NCBI GenBank assembly: GCA_045540015.1
Contig: JAZQGP010000052.1
Location: 62,001 to 126,000 of the forward strand
DNA from: UMGS1387 sp045540015
Lineage (GTDB): Bacteria; Bacillota; Clostridia; Oscillospirales; CAG-382
Direction of reading: 5' to 3'
DNA: 64,000 bases
A program made the position numbers and the translations under genes. Under the pieces are notes generated by a model. The model was not told the origin of the DNA and did not search any database. It was given only the letters and a program-made list of their open reading frames with translations. The stretch's first letter is position 1. Each line of letters begins with the position of its first letter. Below are positions 52,431 through 61,382 of the stretch, one piece after another.

Positions 52431-53150
52431 TTATAAATCAACAAGAACTCCAAACTGATTTGCATTATACGGTAATCCCTCTCTGTATATATGAGAAAGA
52501 TCAGACATACAAATGCATCTCGGTGCGGTAAAGCCGTCGGGATTGTTTTCAAATTTAAGTACGCATACACCGGAATGAGATATACCGAAACCGGACCAGA
52601 AAAGATGCGGCGGGATTCCCATGAGATGCGCAATCCAGGTTGTACCAAAGCCCTCATGGCAGAAAACAGCAACTCTTTCCTCAGACGGATTATTGATGCG
52701 GTAAAGAGCGCCTCGTCTTTCATAGCCGAGTTTCTTAAGAAATGAATCAGACTCACGCTGAATTCTCTCAAAACCGGCTTTTGCCGTATCAATTCTTGAA
52801 ATTTCGGCAATGTTTTCCCATCCGTCGTTGACTTTTATCGTATTATCGTTTCTAAGTCGTGTATTCTGGCATGCAAATATCCAGTGTCTTGTGCCGTCCG
52901 GCTCAACAACAGACAGGTCTCTATATGCTCTGTCCTCGTCTGTCCATTCCAGAATTTTGGGCTTAATGCCAAGAATATCGCATGTAGGCTGTGCCGTCAT
53001 CTGCGCTCTTATTCGCGGAGAAACATATATCTTGTCAAGACCGTGAAGAGCCATACGTTTTGCTAGAGCCTGTGCCTGAAGATGTCCTTTTGGTGTAAGT
53101 GAATCAGGATCATATATCGGATCACCGTGTCTTATAATAAAAAGTATCAT
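52431..53150 (-). CDS. Histidine phosphatase superfamily protein
   Basis: This 239-aa enzyme belongs to the phosphoglycerate-mutase-like histidine phosphatases. The phosphorylated histidine is in LFIIRHGDPIYD (residues 3-14), a conserved arginine in SPRIRAQMTA, and the second catalytic histidine in VFCHEGFG (about 164). The active site is complete, but substrate cannot be read from sequence: small sugar phosphates, nucleotides and prenyl phosphates are all known in the family. AGGAGG lies 6 bases before the ATG. The gene is 18 bp after the SGNH hydrolase gene and probably shares its transcript. Confidence 0.88.
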   Translation of the reverse strand: MILFIIRHGDPIYDPDSLTPKGHLQAQALAKRMALHGLDKIYVSPRIRAQMTAQPTCDILGIKPKILEWTDEDRAYRDLSVVEPDGTRHWIFACQNTRLRNDNTIKVNDGWENIAEISRIDTAKAGFERIQRESDSFLKKLGYERRGALYRINNPSEERVAVFCHEGFGTTWIAHLMGIPPHLFWSGFGISHSGVCVLKFENNPDGFTAPRCICMSDLSHIYREGLPYNANQFGVLVDL

Positions 53151-53168
53151 ATTTACCTCCTGAGATTT

Positions 53169-54251
53169 TTACAGACTGAGAGCCAAAGATAGTGTTTTTC
53201 CTATGTGCTTTGCCATTTCAGCAAATCCTCTGTCGGTCGGATGACAGCCGTCTACAGAATAATCTGCCGGATCACTGTCTGTATAGAAAGAGTTTCCGTC
53301 AACAAAGTATACCATGTTATCACCGTTTCTTCTTGCCTTTATAAATGTTTCCATGATAACCGCACGTCTGAGATTTTCTTCGTTACTAAGGACATGAAAA
53401 TCCGGTTTAGAAACGAGAATAATCGGTAAATGCGGTTTTGATTCTCTAATTGTTTCATAAAACTGAAAATGCGTATCCGCAAGATAATCAGGTCCCGGCG
53501 CATTATGGTCATAATCAAGTACAAAAGCACTCATATCAAGACATGAAATGTATTTTGCAATTTGCTGCTCTCCCTTTGCAGCACCGGAAAATCCGAGATT
53601 TATGTAATCAATATCGTACTTTCTCGAAATATACGCTTCATAAATATTTCCCGGCCTTGATGCACAAAAGCCGTGTGTTATTGATGAACCGTAATATACG
53701 ACAGGAACATTGTGTTTATAACCGTCAGGGCGTTCGATGTTATTGCCTTTTTTTATACCGATTTCGATTTTTGTAATGCGTGCATGACTCGGAAGATATA
53801 CTACAAGTTCTCTCATCGCATCAGATGAGCCAACCTGAATTTTTGCGCTTACAACATCAAATTTGTCCCATGAAGGAAAAACAGCACCTCTGAACATCTG
53901 TCTGCCATCCGGAAATCTTTCATACACATCTGCACCCGCAATAATAAGCGATGTGCAATGAGTTACGGTAAATCTTCCCGTCTGATGCATTCTGATATAT
54001 ACGTAATCACTGTCAGTTTTAAATCTTATTCTTGCTCCTGCAGTAAATCGGTTAAGATCATCTACAGATTTACTTGTATTTCTTGCAACATCTTCGGGAA
54101 TCCTTAAAAATTCTTCTCCAGTAATGTGTTTATACAATCCGTGTACAGAAAAGAATTCTTCATTGATGTCATGCCATTCAAATTCGTTTTCATCAGCATT
54201 ACGGGAATCATACTCTCCCGGTGTATTAAACAGTTTACTGTAATCTATCAT
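53169..54251 (-). CDS. SGNH/GDSL hydrolase, Lipase_GDSL_3-like with N-terminal beta domain
   Basis: This 360-aa cytosolic protein has no signal peptide. The N-terminal half (about 30-175) is a beta-sandwich (IRFKTDSDYVYIRMHQTGRF, SLIIAGADVYE) as found before the hydrolase domain in CE2-like/Lipase_GDSL_3 proteins. The hydrolase domain runs from about 180: the nucleophile is in VVYYGSSITHG (GSS replaces GDS), INLGFSGAAKG supplies the block II glycine, YDHNAPG fits block III, and DGCHPTDRGF gives Asp and His. The set looks complete, so it is likely a sugar O-deacetylase. It is intracellular, which suits deacetylation of imported oligosaccharides. AAGGT lies before the ATG. It follows ispF by 11 bp. 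Confidence 0.88.
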   Translation of the reverse strand: MIDYSKLFNTPGEYDSRNADENEFEWHDINEEFFSVHGLYKHITGEEFLRIPEDVARNTSKSVDDLNRFTAGARIRFKTDSDYVYIRMHQTGRFTVTHCTSLIIAGADVYERFPDGRQMFRGAVFPSWDKFDVVSAKIQVGSSDAMRELVVYLPSHARITKIEIGIKKGNNIERPDGYKHNVPVVYYGSSITHGFCASRPGNIYEAYISRKYDIDYINLGFSGAAKGEQQIAKYISCLDMSAFVLDYDHNAPGPDYLADTHFQFYETIRESKPHLPIILVSKPDFHVLSNEENLRRAVIMETFIKARRNGDNMVYFVDGNSFYTDSDPADYSVDGCHPTDRGFAEMAKHIGKTLSLALSL

Positions 54252-54262
54252 AATTTCTTACC

Positions 54263-54742
54263 TTATCCCTGTATATTTTCAAGCAAAACAACAGCATGTG
54301 CGGATATTCCTTCTTTACGTCCCGTAAATCCAAGCTTTTCCTCGGTGGTAGCTTTAATATTTACGCTTCCCTTTTCACAACTGATTTCATTTTCGATGTT
54401 TTCAATCATCATAGGAATAAACGGAGCAAGCTTTGGTGCCTGCGCTATTACTGTTATATCTGCATTTACAAGATAATAACCTTTGCTTCCAATAAGTTTT
54501 ACAACCTCACGCAAAAGTTTCATGCTTGAAATACCTTTATACTTTTCATCGCTGTCGGGAAAATGTCTGCCTATATCTCCAAGTGCTGCAGCACCGAGCA
54601 TTGCGTCCATAAGTGCATGAAGCAAGACATCTGCATCGGAGTGGCCTAGAAGCCCTTCCGTGTGTTCTATTTCAACACCGCCAAGTATCAGTTTTCTTTC
54701 CGGCACAAGGCGATGAACATCATATCCGTGTCCAATTCTCAT
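54263..54742 (-). CDS. ispF: 2-C-methyl-D-erythritol 2,4-cyclodiphosphate synthase
   Basis: It closes the cyclodiphosphate ring in the MEP isoprenoid pathway. The 159-aa protein begins MRIGHGYDVHRL, with the zinc ligands of DVH, then GLLGHSDADVLLHALMDAMLGAA and the C-terminal ATTEEKLGFTGRKEGI. AGGAGG precedes the ATG at 54742; the frame extends upstream without a ribosome site. It starts 4 bp after the ispD stop, so the two are coupled. Confidence 0.97.
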   Translation of the reverse strand: MRIGHGYDVHRLVPERKLILGGVEIEHTEGLLGHSDADVLLHALMDAMLGAAALGDIGRHFPDSDEKYKGISSMKLLREVVKLIGSKGYYLVNADITVIAQAPKLAPFIPMMIENIENEISCEKGSVNIKATTEEKLGFTGRKEGISAHAVVLLENIQG

Positions 54743-54746
54743 TTGC

Positions 54747-55478
54747 TTATTTTCCCTCCTTTTCAAGACGGTATTTTATAACTGCTTCTGCAAGTATCAT
54801 ATCTTCGGGGTACGTTACTTTTATATTTGAGCTGTTGGTTTCTGAAAACAGCACATCAAAACCGGCTTCCTGTACAAGAGTGCCGTCGTCGGTAGCTTGT
54901 GTTTTGTTTTTTTGAGCTATACCTAAAGAAGTGTGATAAATATCAGTGTCAAAAACCTGAGGAGTCTGAACAAGCCATAATCCGTCTCTTTCAAGGCTTT
55001 CTGTCACTTTATCCGCGAGATCCGCACGCTTAACGGTATCACGCACTTTTGATGCACATACAGCGCTTCCGTGTTTTAACGCCATGTCAAATGCTTTTTC
55101 GGCATCTTTACGGGTAATAAGCGGTCGTGCCGCATCGTGAATGGCAACCAGCTTAGTTACATCTTCTTTAACCTTATACGCTTCCTTGAACGCGAGCTTA
55201 ACGGAATCTTGCCTATTTTTACCGCCTACAACAACGTTTTTAACTTTTGAAAAACCGTAATCAAGGCAGAGATTATTTACAACAGATATCATATCTTCTC
55301 TTGCTGCAATTACAATGCTTTTTACGTAGTCACTCTTTTGAAACACGTCAAGGCTATAGCAAAGCATGGGTTTTCCGCAAAGCCCTTCAAGAGGTTTGTA
55401 TACTCCCCCCATGCGCGAGCCTGACCCTGCAGCAGGGATTATTACTGTTACACAATTGCTTTTATTGCTTGTAAACAC
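54747..55478 (-). CDS. ispD: 2-C-methyl-D-erythritol 4-phosphate cytidylyltransferase
   Basis: It makes CDP-methylerythritol in the MEP pathway. The CTP-binding loop VIIPAAGSGSRMGG is at the N-terminus, followed by KPLEGLCGKPML, VAIHDAARPLI and TPQVFDTDIY; AEAVIKYRL ends the protein. The start is uncertain: GTG 55478 is used here (about 243 aa), but a TTG at 55496 and a GTG at 55490 are in frame. None has a strong ribosome site, and GGAAG lies about 11 bases before 55478. It heads the unit ispD-ispF-SGNH-phosphatase. Confidence 0.93.
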   Translation of the reverse strand: MFTSNKSNCVTVIIPAAGSGSRMGGVYKPLEGLCGKPMLCYSLDVFQKSDYVKSIVIAAREDMISVVNNLCLDYGFSKVKNVVVGGKNRQDSVKLAFKEAYKVKEDVTKLVAIHDAARPLITRKDAEKAFDMALKHGSAVCASKVRDTVKRADLADKVTESLERDGLWLVQTPQVFDTDIYHTSLGIAQKNKTQATDDGTLVQEAGFDVLFSETNSSNIKVTYPEDMILAEAVIKYRLEKEGK

Positions 55479-55496
55479 AGAAATTATCACTTCCAA

Positions 55497-55800
55497 TACT
55501 TTTTATAAATTTTACCACACTGAAATCCTCATGTCAACACTTTCATTAACATATCGTTTCTCTATTAATAAAAACACTACAATAAATATTCAGAGCATCT
55601 GATTCTTTTATCGTTTACCATCAGTTAACATTTCGTTATCCGTTTCGTAAAACACATGCCGTTTTATTCATAAATTAACAGTTGAAAAAAATATCGGATG
55701 GGTATAAAATAAAAAATTGTAGAATGTGTTAGTATGCTCTGAAAGTGTATATTGGAGTAGTTTAACTGCATTTCTGCAAATAAATCAAACGGCGGTATTT
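55497..55800. other. Intergenic region with candidate promoter of the methyltransferase gene
   Basis: The AT-rich gap between divergent ispD and the methyltransferase gene contains no gene. It has a GTTAAC at 55624-55629 and a possible plus-strand promoter, TTGAAA (55682-55687), 17-bp spacer, TAAAAT (55705-55710). A translated extension upstream of 55801 shows no protein-like sequence. Confidence 0.45.
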
Positions 55801-56598
55801 ATGACGTACACCGAGATTACATCGCGAAAAAACAAGCTTATATCCGATATAGCACAGCTGTCTGACAAGAAACAGAGAGACAATATGGGGATGTTTCTTG
55901 CCGAGGGAGTAAAGCTTCTCTCAGAGGCTGTCATTTCCGGTTGTAGCATTGAAAAGCTGTTTTTCACTAAAAAGTCACTTGTACTTTACGAAAGAGAAAT
56001 AAACAACGCAAAAGCTAAAGAAAATTATCTTGTAACAGAAGAGGTTTATGCAAAACTTTCTGACGAGAACTCACCTCAGGGAGTTTTATGCTGCATAGCT
56101 CTCAATACCAATAAAGTACTTGCAGAAGAAGAGTACAAAAAAGGCGGTTTTCTTATACTTGAGGATTTACAGAATCCTCTTAACATCGGTGCGATTTTCA
56201 GATGCGCATACTCCATGGGCATTACCGACATCATTATGACCGACAAATGTGCAGATCCATACGGACCGAAAGCTGTAAGAGCAGCAATGGGTGCGTTATT
56301 TAAGCTGAACATATTTCGTACAGATTCACTTGCAAGTGATATAGAAAAACTAAAATCGCTTGGCAACCGTGTATTTTGCACCGCTCTTGATAAAAACAGT
56401 ATGAAACTTGGCACCTTTTGTTTTACCGACTCAGACAGCATTATTATAGGTAATGAAGGCCACGGTGTATCAGAAGAAATGCTCAGCATTTCGGATAACA
56501 GTATATACATTCCCATGAACGAGGGTGCCGAATCTCTCAATGCTGCAACTGCTGCAGCAATAGTTATGTGGGAAATGAAAAAGCAAACCTTAATTTGA
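55801..56598 (+). CDS. TrmH/SpoU-family RNA 2'-O-ribose methyltransferase
   Basis: This ~265-aa SPOUT methyltransferase modifies a ribose in rRNA or tRNA with S-adenosylmethionine. The N-terminal substrate-binding domain has ITSRKNKLISDIAQL and FLAEGVKLLSEA, typical of 23S rRNA methylases (RlmB/TsnR-like). The trefoil-knot domain has LEDLQNPLNIGAIFRCA (motif 1), IIIGNEGHGVSEE (motif 2) and IPMNEGAESLNAATAAAI (motif 3). The ATG at 55801 is taken as start because upstream in-frame residues are atypical; the ribosome site is weak. The target nucleotide cannot be told. Confidence 0.9.
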   Translation: MTYTEITSRKNKLISDIAQLSDKKQRDNMGMFLAEGVKLLSEAVISGCSIEKLFFTKKSLVLYEREINNAKAKENYLVTEEVYAKLSDENSPQGVLCCIALNTNKVLAEEEYKKGGFLILEDLQNPLNIGAIFRCAYSMGITDIIMTDKCADPYGPKAVRAAMGALFKLNIFRTDSLASDIEKLKSLGNRVFCTALDKNSMKLGTFCFTDSDSIIIGNEGHGVSEEMLSISDNSIYIPMNEGAESLNAATAAAIVMWEMKKQTLI

Positions 56599-56623
56599 TT
56601 ATTATTAGAAAAGAGTGAATATT

Positions 56624-57988
56624 ATGGATAACAGAATATTACACTACATGTGGCTTTCAAATGCTTTATATGCAGGAAGTGCTTCTGTGAAGCTTTTATT
56701 CTCCATATTCGGAGATATTGATAAAATATTTGAAGCAGAAGCTGACGATTACAGAAAAGCGGGCATATCTCCGGATGAAGTACGAAGGCTCTCAAACAAA
56801 GATTTGACGCTCGTAGAAACTCAGTATAACTACTGTGTACGCGAACGCATAGGCTTCCTCTGTTACGATGACCCTTACTATCCCGAAAGGCTCAAGATAA
56901 TCAACAACCCGCCCTGTATGTTCTATTACAGAGGCAGGCTGAATCTCATTGACGATTATCCCTGCTTTGCTTTTGTCGGTACAAGAAAATGCTCGGTTGA
57001 CGGCTTCAGGCTTGCTTATAAAACAGCATATACGGCTGCTTCCCGCGGTGCTGTTATAGTAAACGGACTTGCAGACGGAATTGACGGTGCGTGCATTGCT
57101 GCGGCACTTGATGCCAACGAATATGCAATAGGTATTCTCGGATGCGGTATAGACAGAATCTATCCCGAAAAGAACAGAGAGCTGTTCTACCGTTTGTCTG
57201 CAAGCGGTCTTATACTGACTGAGTTCCCGCCGTTTACCGAACCGAAAGGCTCAAACTTTCCCGTACGTAACAGAGTTATCAGCGGTCTATGTCTTGCAAC
57301 GGCAATATTTGAAGCAAATGCAGACAGAAGCGGAGCCATGATTACTGCACGCCATGCTCTTGAGCAAGGCAGAGGTTTATTTGCAGTTCCGGGTAATCCG
57401 GAGGATTCACGTTATTCGGGAGCACTTGAGCTTATAAAAGACGGTGCGGGCATACTTACGGAAGCGGACGATATTTTGTCGGAATACGCCCTCATGTTTC
57501 CGCACAGGATAAATATGAGGCATGTCCCCTCGATTCCCGAAGAACATCTTAAAAAGCATATTGAAAATTGTTTTGACAAGCCCGATGGCAAGAAATCGGC
57601 AGAAAAAACCGTAAAAGATACGAGCAAAAAAACAGCAAAACGCACCTTGGAAACACCCGATAATAAAACAACTTTCAACAAAGAGCCTGTTAAAGTATCA
57701 GATAAAAACACACCTGGCGGCAATACTGCTTTTGTCGAAAACAAACCTGACAAAGCAGATACAAATCTCAATAGCAGAAAAAAATCAGCACCTATTGTAG
57801 ATCTTTCACTGCTGTCAGTTACAGAAAAGCAAATAGCGGATTTATTTGCGCAGCTTAAAGAACTTTCAGCAGATGACATAGCAGCAAAAGGATTTAAAAT
57901 CGACGATGTTCTTTCTTCAATCACTCTGCTTGAAGTTTACGGCTACATTCACGGAGTTCCCGGCGGCAGATACCGCTTATCTGAATAA
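56624..57988 (+). CDS. dprA: DNA-processing protein DprA (Smf)
   Basis: It loads RecA onto incoming single-stranded DNA during transformation. The ~454-aa protein has an N-terminal helical region, then the Rossmann-like DprA domain (about 95-295) with CFAFVGTRKCSVDGF, VNGLADGIDGACIAAAL, GILGCGIDRIYPEKN, FPVRNRVISGLC and RSGAMITARHALEQGR. The C-terminal winged helix closes it (about 390-454: VTEKQIADLFAQLKEL, PGGRYRLS). Between them is an unusually long Lys/Thr/Asp-rich linker (about 310-385) that looks disordered. The ATG at 56624 is preferred over GTG 56615. topA follows directly, a common Bacillota order. Confidence 0.95.
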   Translation: MDNRILHYMWLSNALYAGSASVKLLFSIFGDIDKIFEAEADDYRKAGISPDEVRRLSNKDLTLVETQYNYCVRERIGFLCYDDPYYPERLKIINNPPCMFYYRGRLNLIDDYPCFAFVGTRKCSVDGFRLAYKTAYTAASRGAVIVNGLADGIDGACIAAALDANEYAIGILGCGIDRIYPEKNRELFYRLSASGLILTEFPPFTEPKGSNFPVRNRVISGLCLATAIFEANADRSGAMITARHALEQGRGLFAVPGNPEDSRYSGALELIKDGAGILTEADDILSEYALMFPHRINMRHVPSIPEEHLKKHIENCFDKPDGKKSAEKTVKDTSKKTAKRTLETPDNKTTFNKEPVKVSDKNTPGGNTAFVENKPDKADTNLNSRKKSAPIVDLSLLSVTEKQIADLFAQLKELSADDIAAKGFKIDDVLSSITLLEVYGYIHGVPGGRYRLSE

Positions 57989-58043
57989 GAATAAACATTT
58001 CTTTACAAAAATTGACGGCAAACCCGTCGGAAAGAGGAATAAA

Positions 58044-60317
58044 TTGGCAAATTTAGTTATAGTTGAGTCTCCTGCAAAAGCAAAAACAATAAAAGGCTAC
58101 CTTGGCAAAAACTACAAAGTTGTTGCATCAAAGGGACATATAAGAGATCTCCCCAAAAGTACGCTTGGCGTTGATATAGATAACAGCTTTGAGCCTAAAT
58201 ATATCAATATCAGAGGAAAAGGCGACCTTATAAAAGAACTTAAAGTTGAGGCAAAAAATGCTGACACTGTTTATCTTGCAACTGACCCTGACCGCGAAGG
58301 TGAAGCAATTTCCTGGCATCTTGCAAGTGTATTGTCGCTTCCGGATTCAAAGCTAAAAAGAGTTAAGTTCAATGAAATCACAAAGCCTTGTGTAAAAGAA
58401 GCAATCAAGCATTCCGGAAAGCTTGATATGAAGCTTATAGATGCTCAGCAGGCAAGAAGAATTCTTGACAGAATTGTAGGTTACAAATTAAGCCCCGTTC
58501 TTTGGAAAAACATCAAAAGCGGACTTTCCGCAGGACGAGTTCAGTCTGTTGCTACGCGTCTGATTGTTGACAGAGAAAATGAAATACGTGCTTTTGTTCC
58601 AAAAGAATACTGGTCCGTAGAAGTTACTCTCCAAACAGATAACAACAAGACATTTACAGCATATCTTTACGGAAAAAACGGCAAAAAGACTGAGCTTAAA
58701 AACAAAACTCAGGCAGATGTTGCAGTAAGTGCAGTAAGTTCTGCTTCGTTCATTGTGAAAGAAGTAAAGAAAAGCGAACGAACAAAGAACCCTGCACCTC
58801 CCTTTATCACCTCTACACTTCAGCAGGAAGCATACCGCAAGCTCGGTTTTGCTTCGGCAAAAACCATGAAAACCGCACAGGAGCTTTATGAAGGTGTTCA
58901 GCTCGGTGAACACGGAACTCACGGTATCATATCCTACATGAGAACCGATTCACTCAGAATTTCCGATATTGCGGCTGATGCAGCAAAAGAATATATTATT
59001 AACACATACGGAGATAAATACTATCCTAAATCAAAGCGTGTTTACAAATCAAGAAATACTGCACAGGATGCGCATGAAGCAATTCGTCCGTCTTATATGG
59101 AATATGACCCGAAGTCTATACGCGCATATCTTTCCAACGACCAATATAAGCTCTACAAGCTGATATGGGACAGATTCATAGCAAGCCAAATGGCAAGTGC
59201 CGTATTTGACACTGTAACCGCCGACATTGAAAGCGCTTCTTACACATTCAGAGCATCCGGCAATGTTGTAAAATTCCAGGGATATCTTTCCGTATACGAA
59301 GAAAGCACGGATGAGACAAGCGAAAACAACAATAATGAAGGCCAGTCCATGCTTCCTCCGATAAATGAAAACGACATTCTCACAATGAAAAACATTACTC
59401 CCGAACAGCATTTCACTGTTGCTCCTGCACGCTATACAGAAGCTTCGCTTATTAAGGCTCTCGAAGAAAAAGGTATCGGACGCCCAAGCACATATACACC
59501 TACCATCACCACCATTCTTCAGAGAGGATATGTTGAAAGGGTTGCAAAAGCGCTTGCTCCGACACCTCTCGGAGAAGCTACTACAAGCTTAATGACCGAC
59601 AATTTCCCGGATATTGTTGACTACAATTTTACAGCCAACATGGAAACAGACCTTGACAATATTGAAAGCGGTGAAAAACAGCTGCTTGATGTATTAAAAG
59701 AATTCTACACAGGATTTGAGAAAGAAATGCTTGCTGCAGAAAAAACCGTAGAAAACAAGAGCTACAAGCTTCCTGTTGTTGAAACAGATATTACATGTGA
59801 AAAATGCGGAAGCAAAATGGTGGTAAAAAGCGGACGTTTCGGAAAGTTTGCAGCATGTCCAAATTATCCGTCATGCAAAAATACAAAACCTCTTGACAAG
59901 GACGGAAATGTTTCCGAAACAAAGCAAAATGAAAACGAACCGCAGGCAGCTCCCGACAATATTAAGTGTGATGTATGCGGCTCCGGAATGGTTGTACGAC
60001 GCGGCAGATACGGAACCTTCTATGCATGCTCAAATTACCCCAAGTGCAACGGAACAAAGCCGATAAATAAAGAGCTTGATGTTCCCTGCCCGTTGTGCGG
60101 CTCAAAAATAGTAATACGCCGTGGAAAGAACAGAACGGCATTCTACAGCTGTACCGGATATCCAAACTGCAAATTTACATCATGCGATACTCCTACAAAC
60201 GAAAAATGCCCGGATTGCGGAGGAATGCTTCTTAAAAAACGCGGCAAAAACATGTATATTTGCAACAACAAAAAGTGCGGATATAAAGCAGAAAGTCCCT
60301 CAAACGACGAACAGTAA
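58044..60317 (+). CDS. topA: DNA topoisomerase I
   Basis: This ~757-aa type IA enzyme relaxes negative supercoils. The Toprim domain begins LANLVIVESPAKAKTIKGYL with TDPDREGEAISWHL. The active-site loop is ISYMRTDSLRIS with the catalytic tyrosine near residue 298. Four C-terminal zinc ribbons follow (CEKCGSKMVV, CDVCGSGMVV, CPLCGSKIVI, CPDCGGMLLK), each with a paired CxxC/Cx5C set. The start is TTG 58044 behind AAAGAGGAA. The open frame extends back into dprA, but those residues are not TopA-like. plsX follows by 28 bp. Confidence 0.97.
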   Translation: MANLVIVESPAKAKTIKGYLGKNYKVVASKGHIRDLPKSTLGVDIDNSFEPKYINIRGKGDLIKELKVEAKNADTVYLATDPDREGEAISWHLASVLSLPDSKLKRVKFNEITKPCVKEAIKHSGKLDMKLIDAQQARRILDRIVGYKLSPVLWKNIKSGLSAGRVQSVATRLIVDRENEIRAFVPKEYWSVEVTLQTDNNKTFTAYLYGKNGKKTELKNKTQADVAVSAVSSASFIVKEVKKSERTKNPAPPFITSTLQQEAYRKLGFASAKTMKTAQELYEGVQLGEHGTHGIISYMRTDSLRISDIAADAAKEYIINTYGDKYYPKSKRVYKSRNTAQDAHEAIRPSYMEYDPKSIRAYLSNDQYKLYKLIWDRFIASQMASAVFDTVTADIESASYTFRASGNVVKFQGYLSVYEESTDETSENNNNEGQSMLPPINENDILTMKNITPEQHFTVAPARYTEASLIKALEEKGIGRPSTYTPTITTILQRGYVERVAKALAPTPLGEATTSLMTDNFPDIVDYNFTANMETDLDNIESGEKQLLDVLKEFYTGFEKEMLAAEKTVENKSYKLPVVETDITCEKCGSKMVVKSGRFGKFAACPNYPSCKNTKPLDKDGNVSETKQNENEPQAAPDNIKCDVCGSGMVVRRGRYGTFYACSNYPKCNGTKPINKELDVPCPLCGSKIVIRRGKNRTAFYSCTGYPNCKFTSCDTPTNEKCPDCGGMLLKKRGKNMYICNNKKCGYKAESPSNDEQ

Positions 60318-60345
60318 GCTAAAATAAGCGAAAGGAGTTTTACCT

Positions 60346-61362
60346 TTGAAGATAATAGTTGACTGCATGAGCGGTGACAACGCTCCGGAGCAAATAGTGA
60401 TAGGTGCTCTTGAGGGTGCAAAGCAGCATGAAACAGATCTCATTCTTGTCGGAAACAAGAGTGTTATCGAAAGAATTGCTCAAGATAACGGATTTGACCT
60501 TTCAAACCATGAAATAGTTGAAAATACCGGTGAAAATCTCACAATGGAAGATGAACCCGGAAGCGTAATGAAAGAAAAAAAAGAGTCCTCCATGGCTGTC
60601 GCTCTAAAGCTTCTTAAAGACGATGGAGGCGATGCATTGGTAAGTGCCGGAAATACCGGAGCACTTCTGACAGGCTCAACTCTCATGCTAAGAAGAATAA
60701 AGGGAGTGCGCAGACCGGCACTCGGCGCAATTATTCCGCTCGGAACACCGACACTGCTTTTGGACGCAGGAGCACAGGCAGTATGCTCAAGCGAAGATCT
60801 TGTTATATTTGCTCATATGGGAAGCCTTTATATGAACAAGGTTATGGGAATCGAAAACCCGAAGGTTGCACTTGTCAATAACGGTGCAGAGGAGCATAAA
60901 GGAACAGATTTGCAGAAACAAACCCATGCACTTCTTAAAAATGATGATAAAATTAATTTTACCGGAAATATTGAAGGCAGAGAAATACTTAAAGGTGAAG
61001 TCGACGTCATAGTAGCAGACGGCTTTACAGGCAACATTGTTTTAAAAATGTGCGAAGGAGCAGGTCAGCTTGTAAAAAGCTGTATATCAAAGCTCTTTTA
61101 CCGAAATATTTTCTCTAAAATTGCTTACATTATTGCTTCGGGAAGTGTTAAGAAGCTAAAGCAGGAAATGGATTATTCCGTATACGGCGGTGCTCCTTTC
61201 CTTGGAATTGCAAAGCCCGTAATCAAAGGACACGGCAGTTCAAATCATGTTAGCATATCTGTATGTATCGGACAGGCAAAGCGCTATGCCGAATCCGGAA
61301 TGATTGAAAGCATTTCAGGTCTTTCCGCAAGGCATGCAGAAACAGCAGAAAATGCTGAATAA
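60346..61362 (+). CDS. plsX: Phosphate acyltransferase PlsX
   Basis: It transfers acyl groups from acyl-ACP to phosphate, giving acyl-phosphate for PlsY in phospholipid synthesis. The 338-aa protein starts MKIIVDCMSGDNAPEQIV and carries ENTGENLTMEDEPG, SAGNTGALL, PTLLLDAGA, VALVNNGAEEHKG, VIVADGFTGNIVLK and YGGAPFLGI, all PlsX marks. The start is TTG 60346 with AAAGGAG 9 bases upstream. acpP, usually next in Clostridia, is missing: rnc starts 20 bp later. Confidence 0.97.
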   Translation: MKIIVDCMSGDNAPEQIVIGALEGAKQHETDLILVGNKSVIERIAQDNGFDLSNHEIVENTGENLTMEDEPGSVMKEKKESSMAVALKLLKDDGGDALVSAGNTGALLTGSTLMLRRIKGVRRPALGAIIPLGTPTLLLDAGAQAVCSSEDLVIFAHMGSLYMNKVMGIENPKVALVNNGAEEHKGTDLQKQTHALLKNDDKINFTGNIEGREILKGEVDVIVADGFTGNIVLKMCEGAGQLVKSCISKLFYRNIFSKIAYIIASGSVKKLKQEMDYSVYGGAPFLGIAKPVIKGHGSSNHVSISVCIGQAKRYAESGMIESISGLSARHAETAENAE

Positions 61363-61382
61363 ATTAACAGGCGGGGATAACA

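Noticed and set aside
55726..55800. Upstream extension of the TrmH-like protein to ATG 55726
   Set aside because: The 25 added residues are not seen in the family and there is no ribosome site; ATG 55801 fits the family N-terminus.
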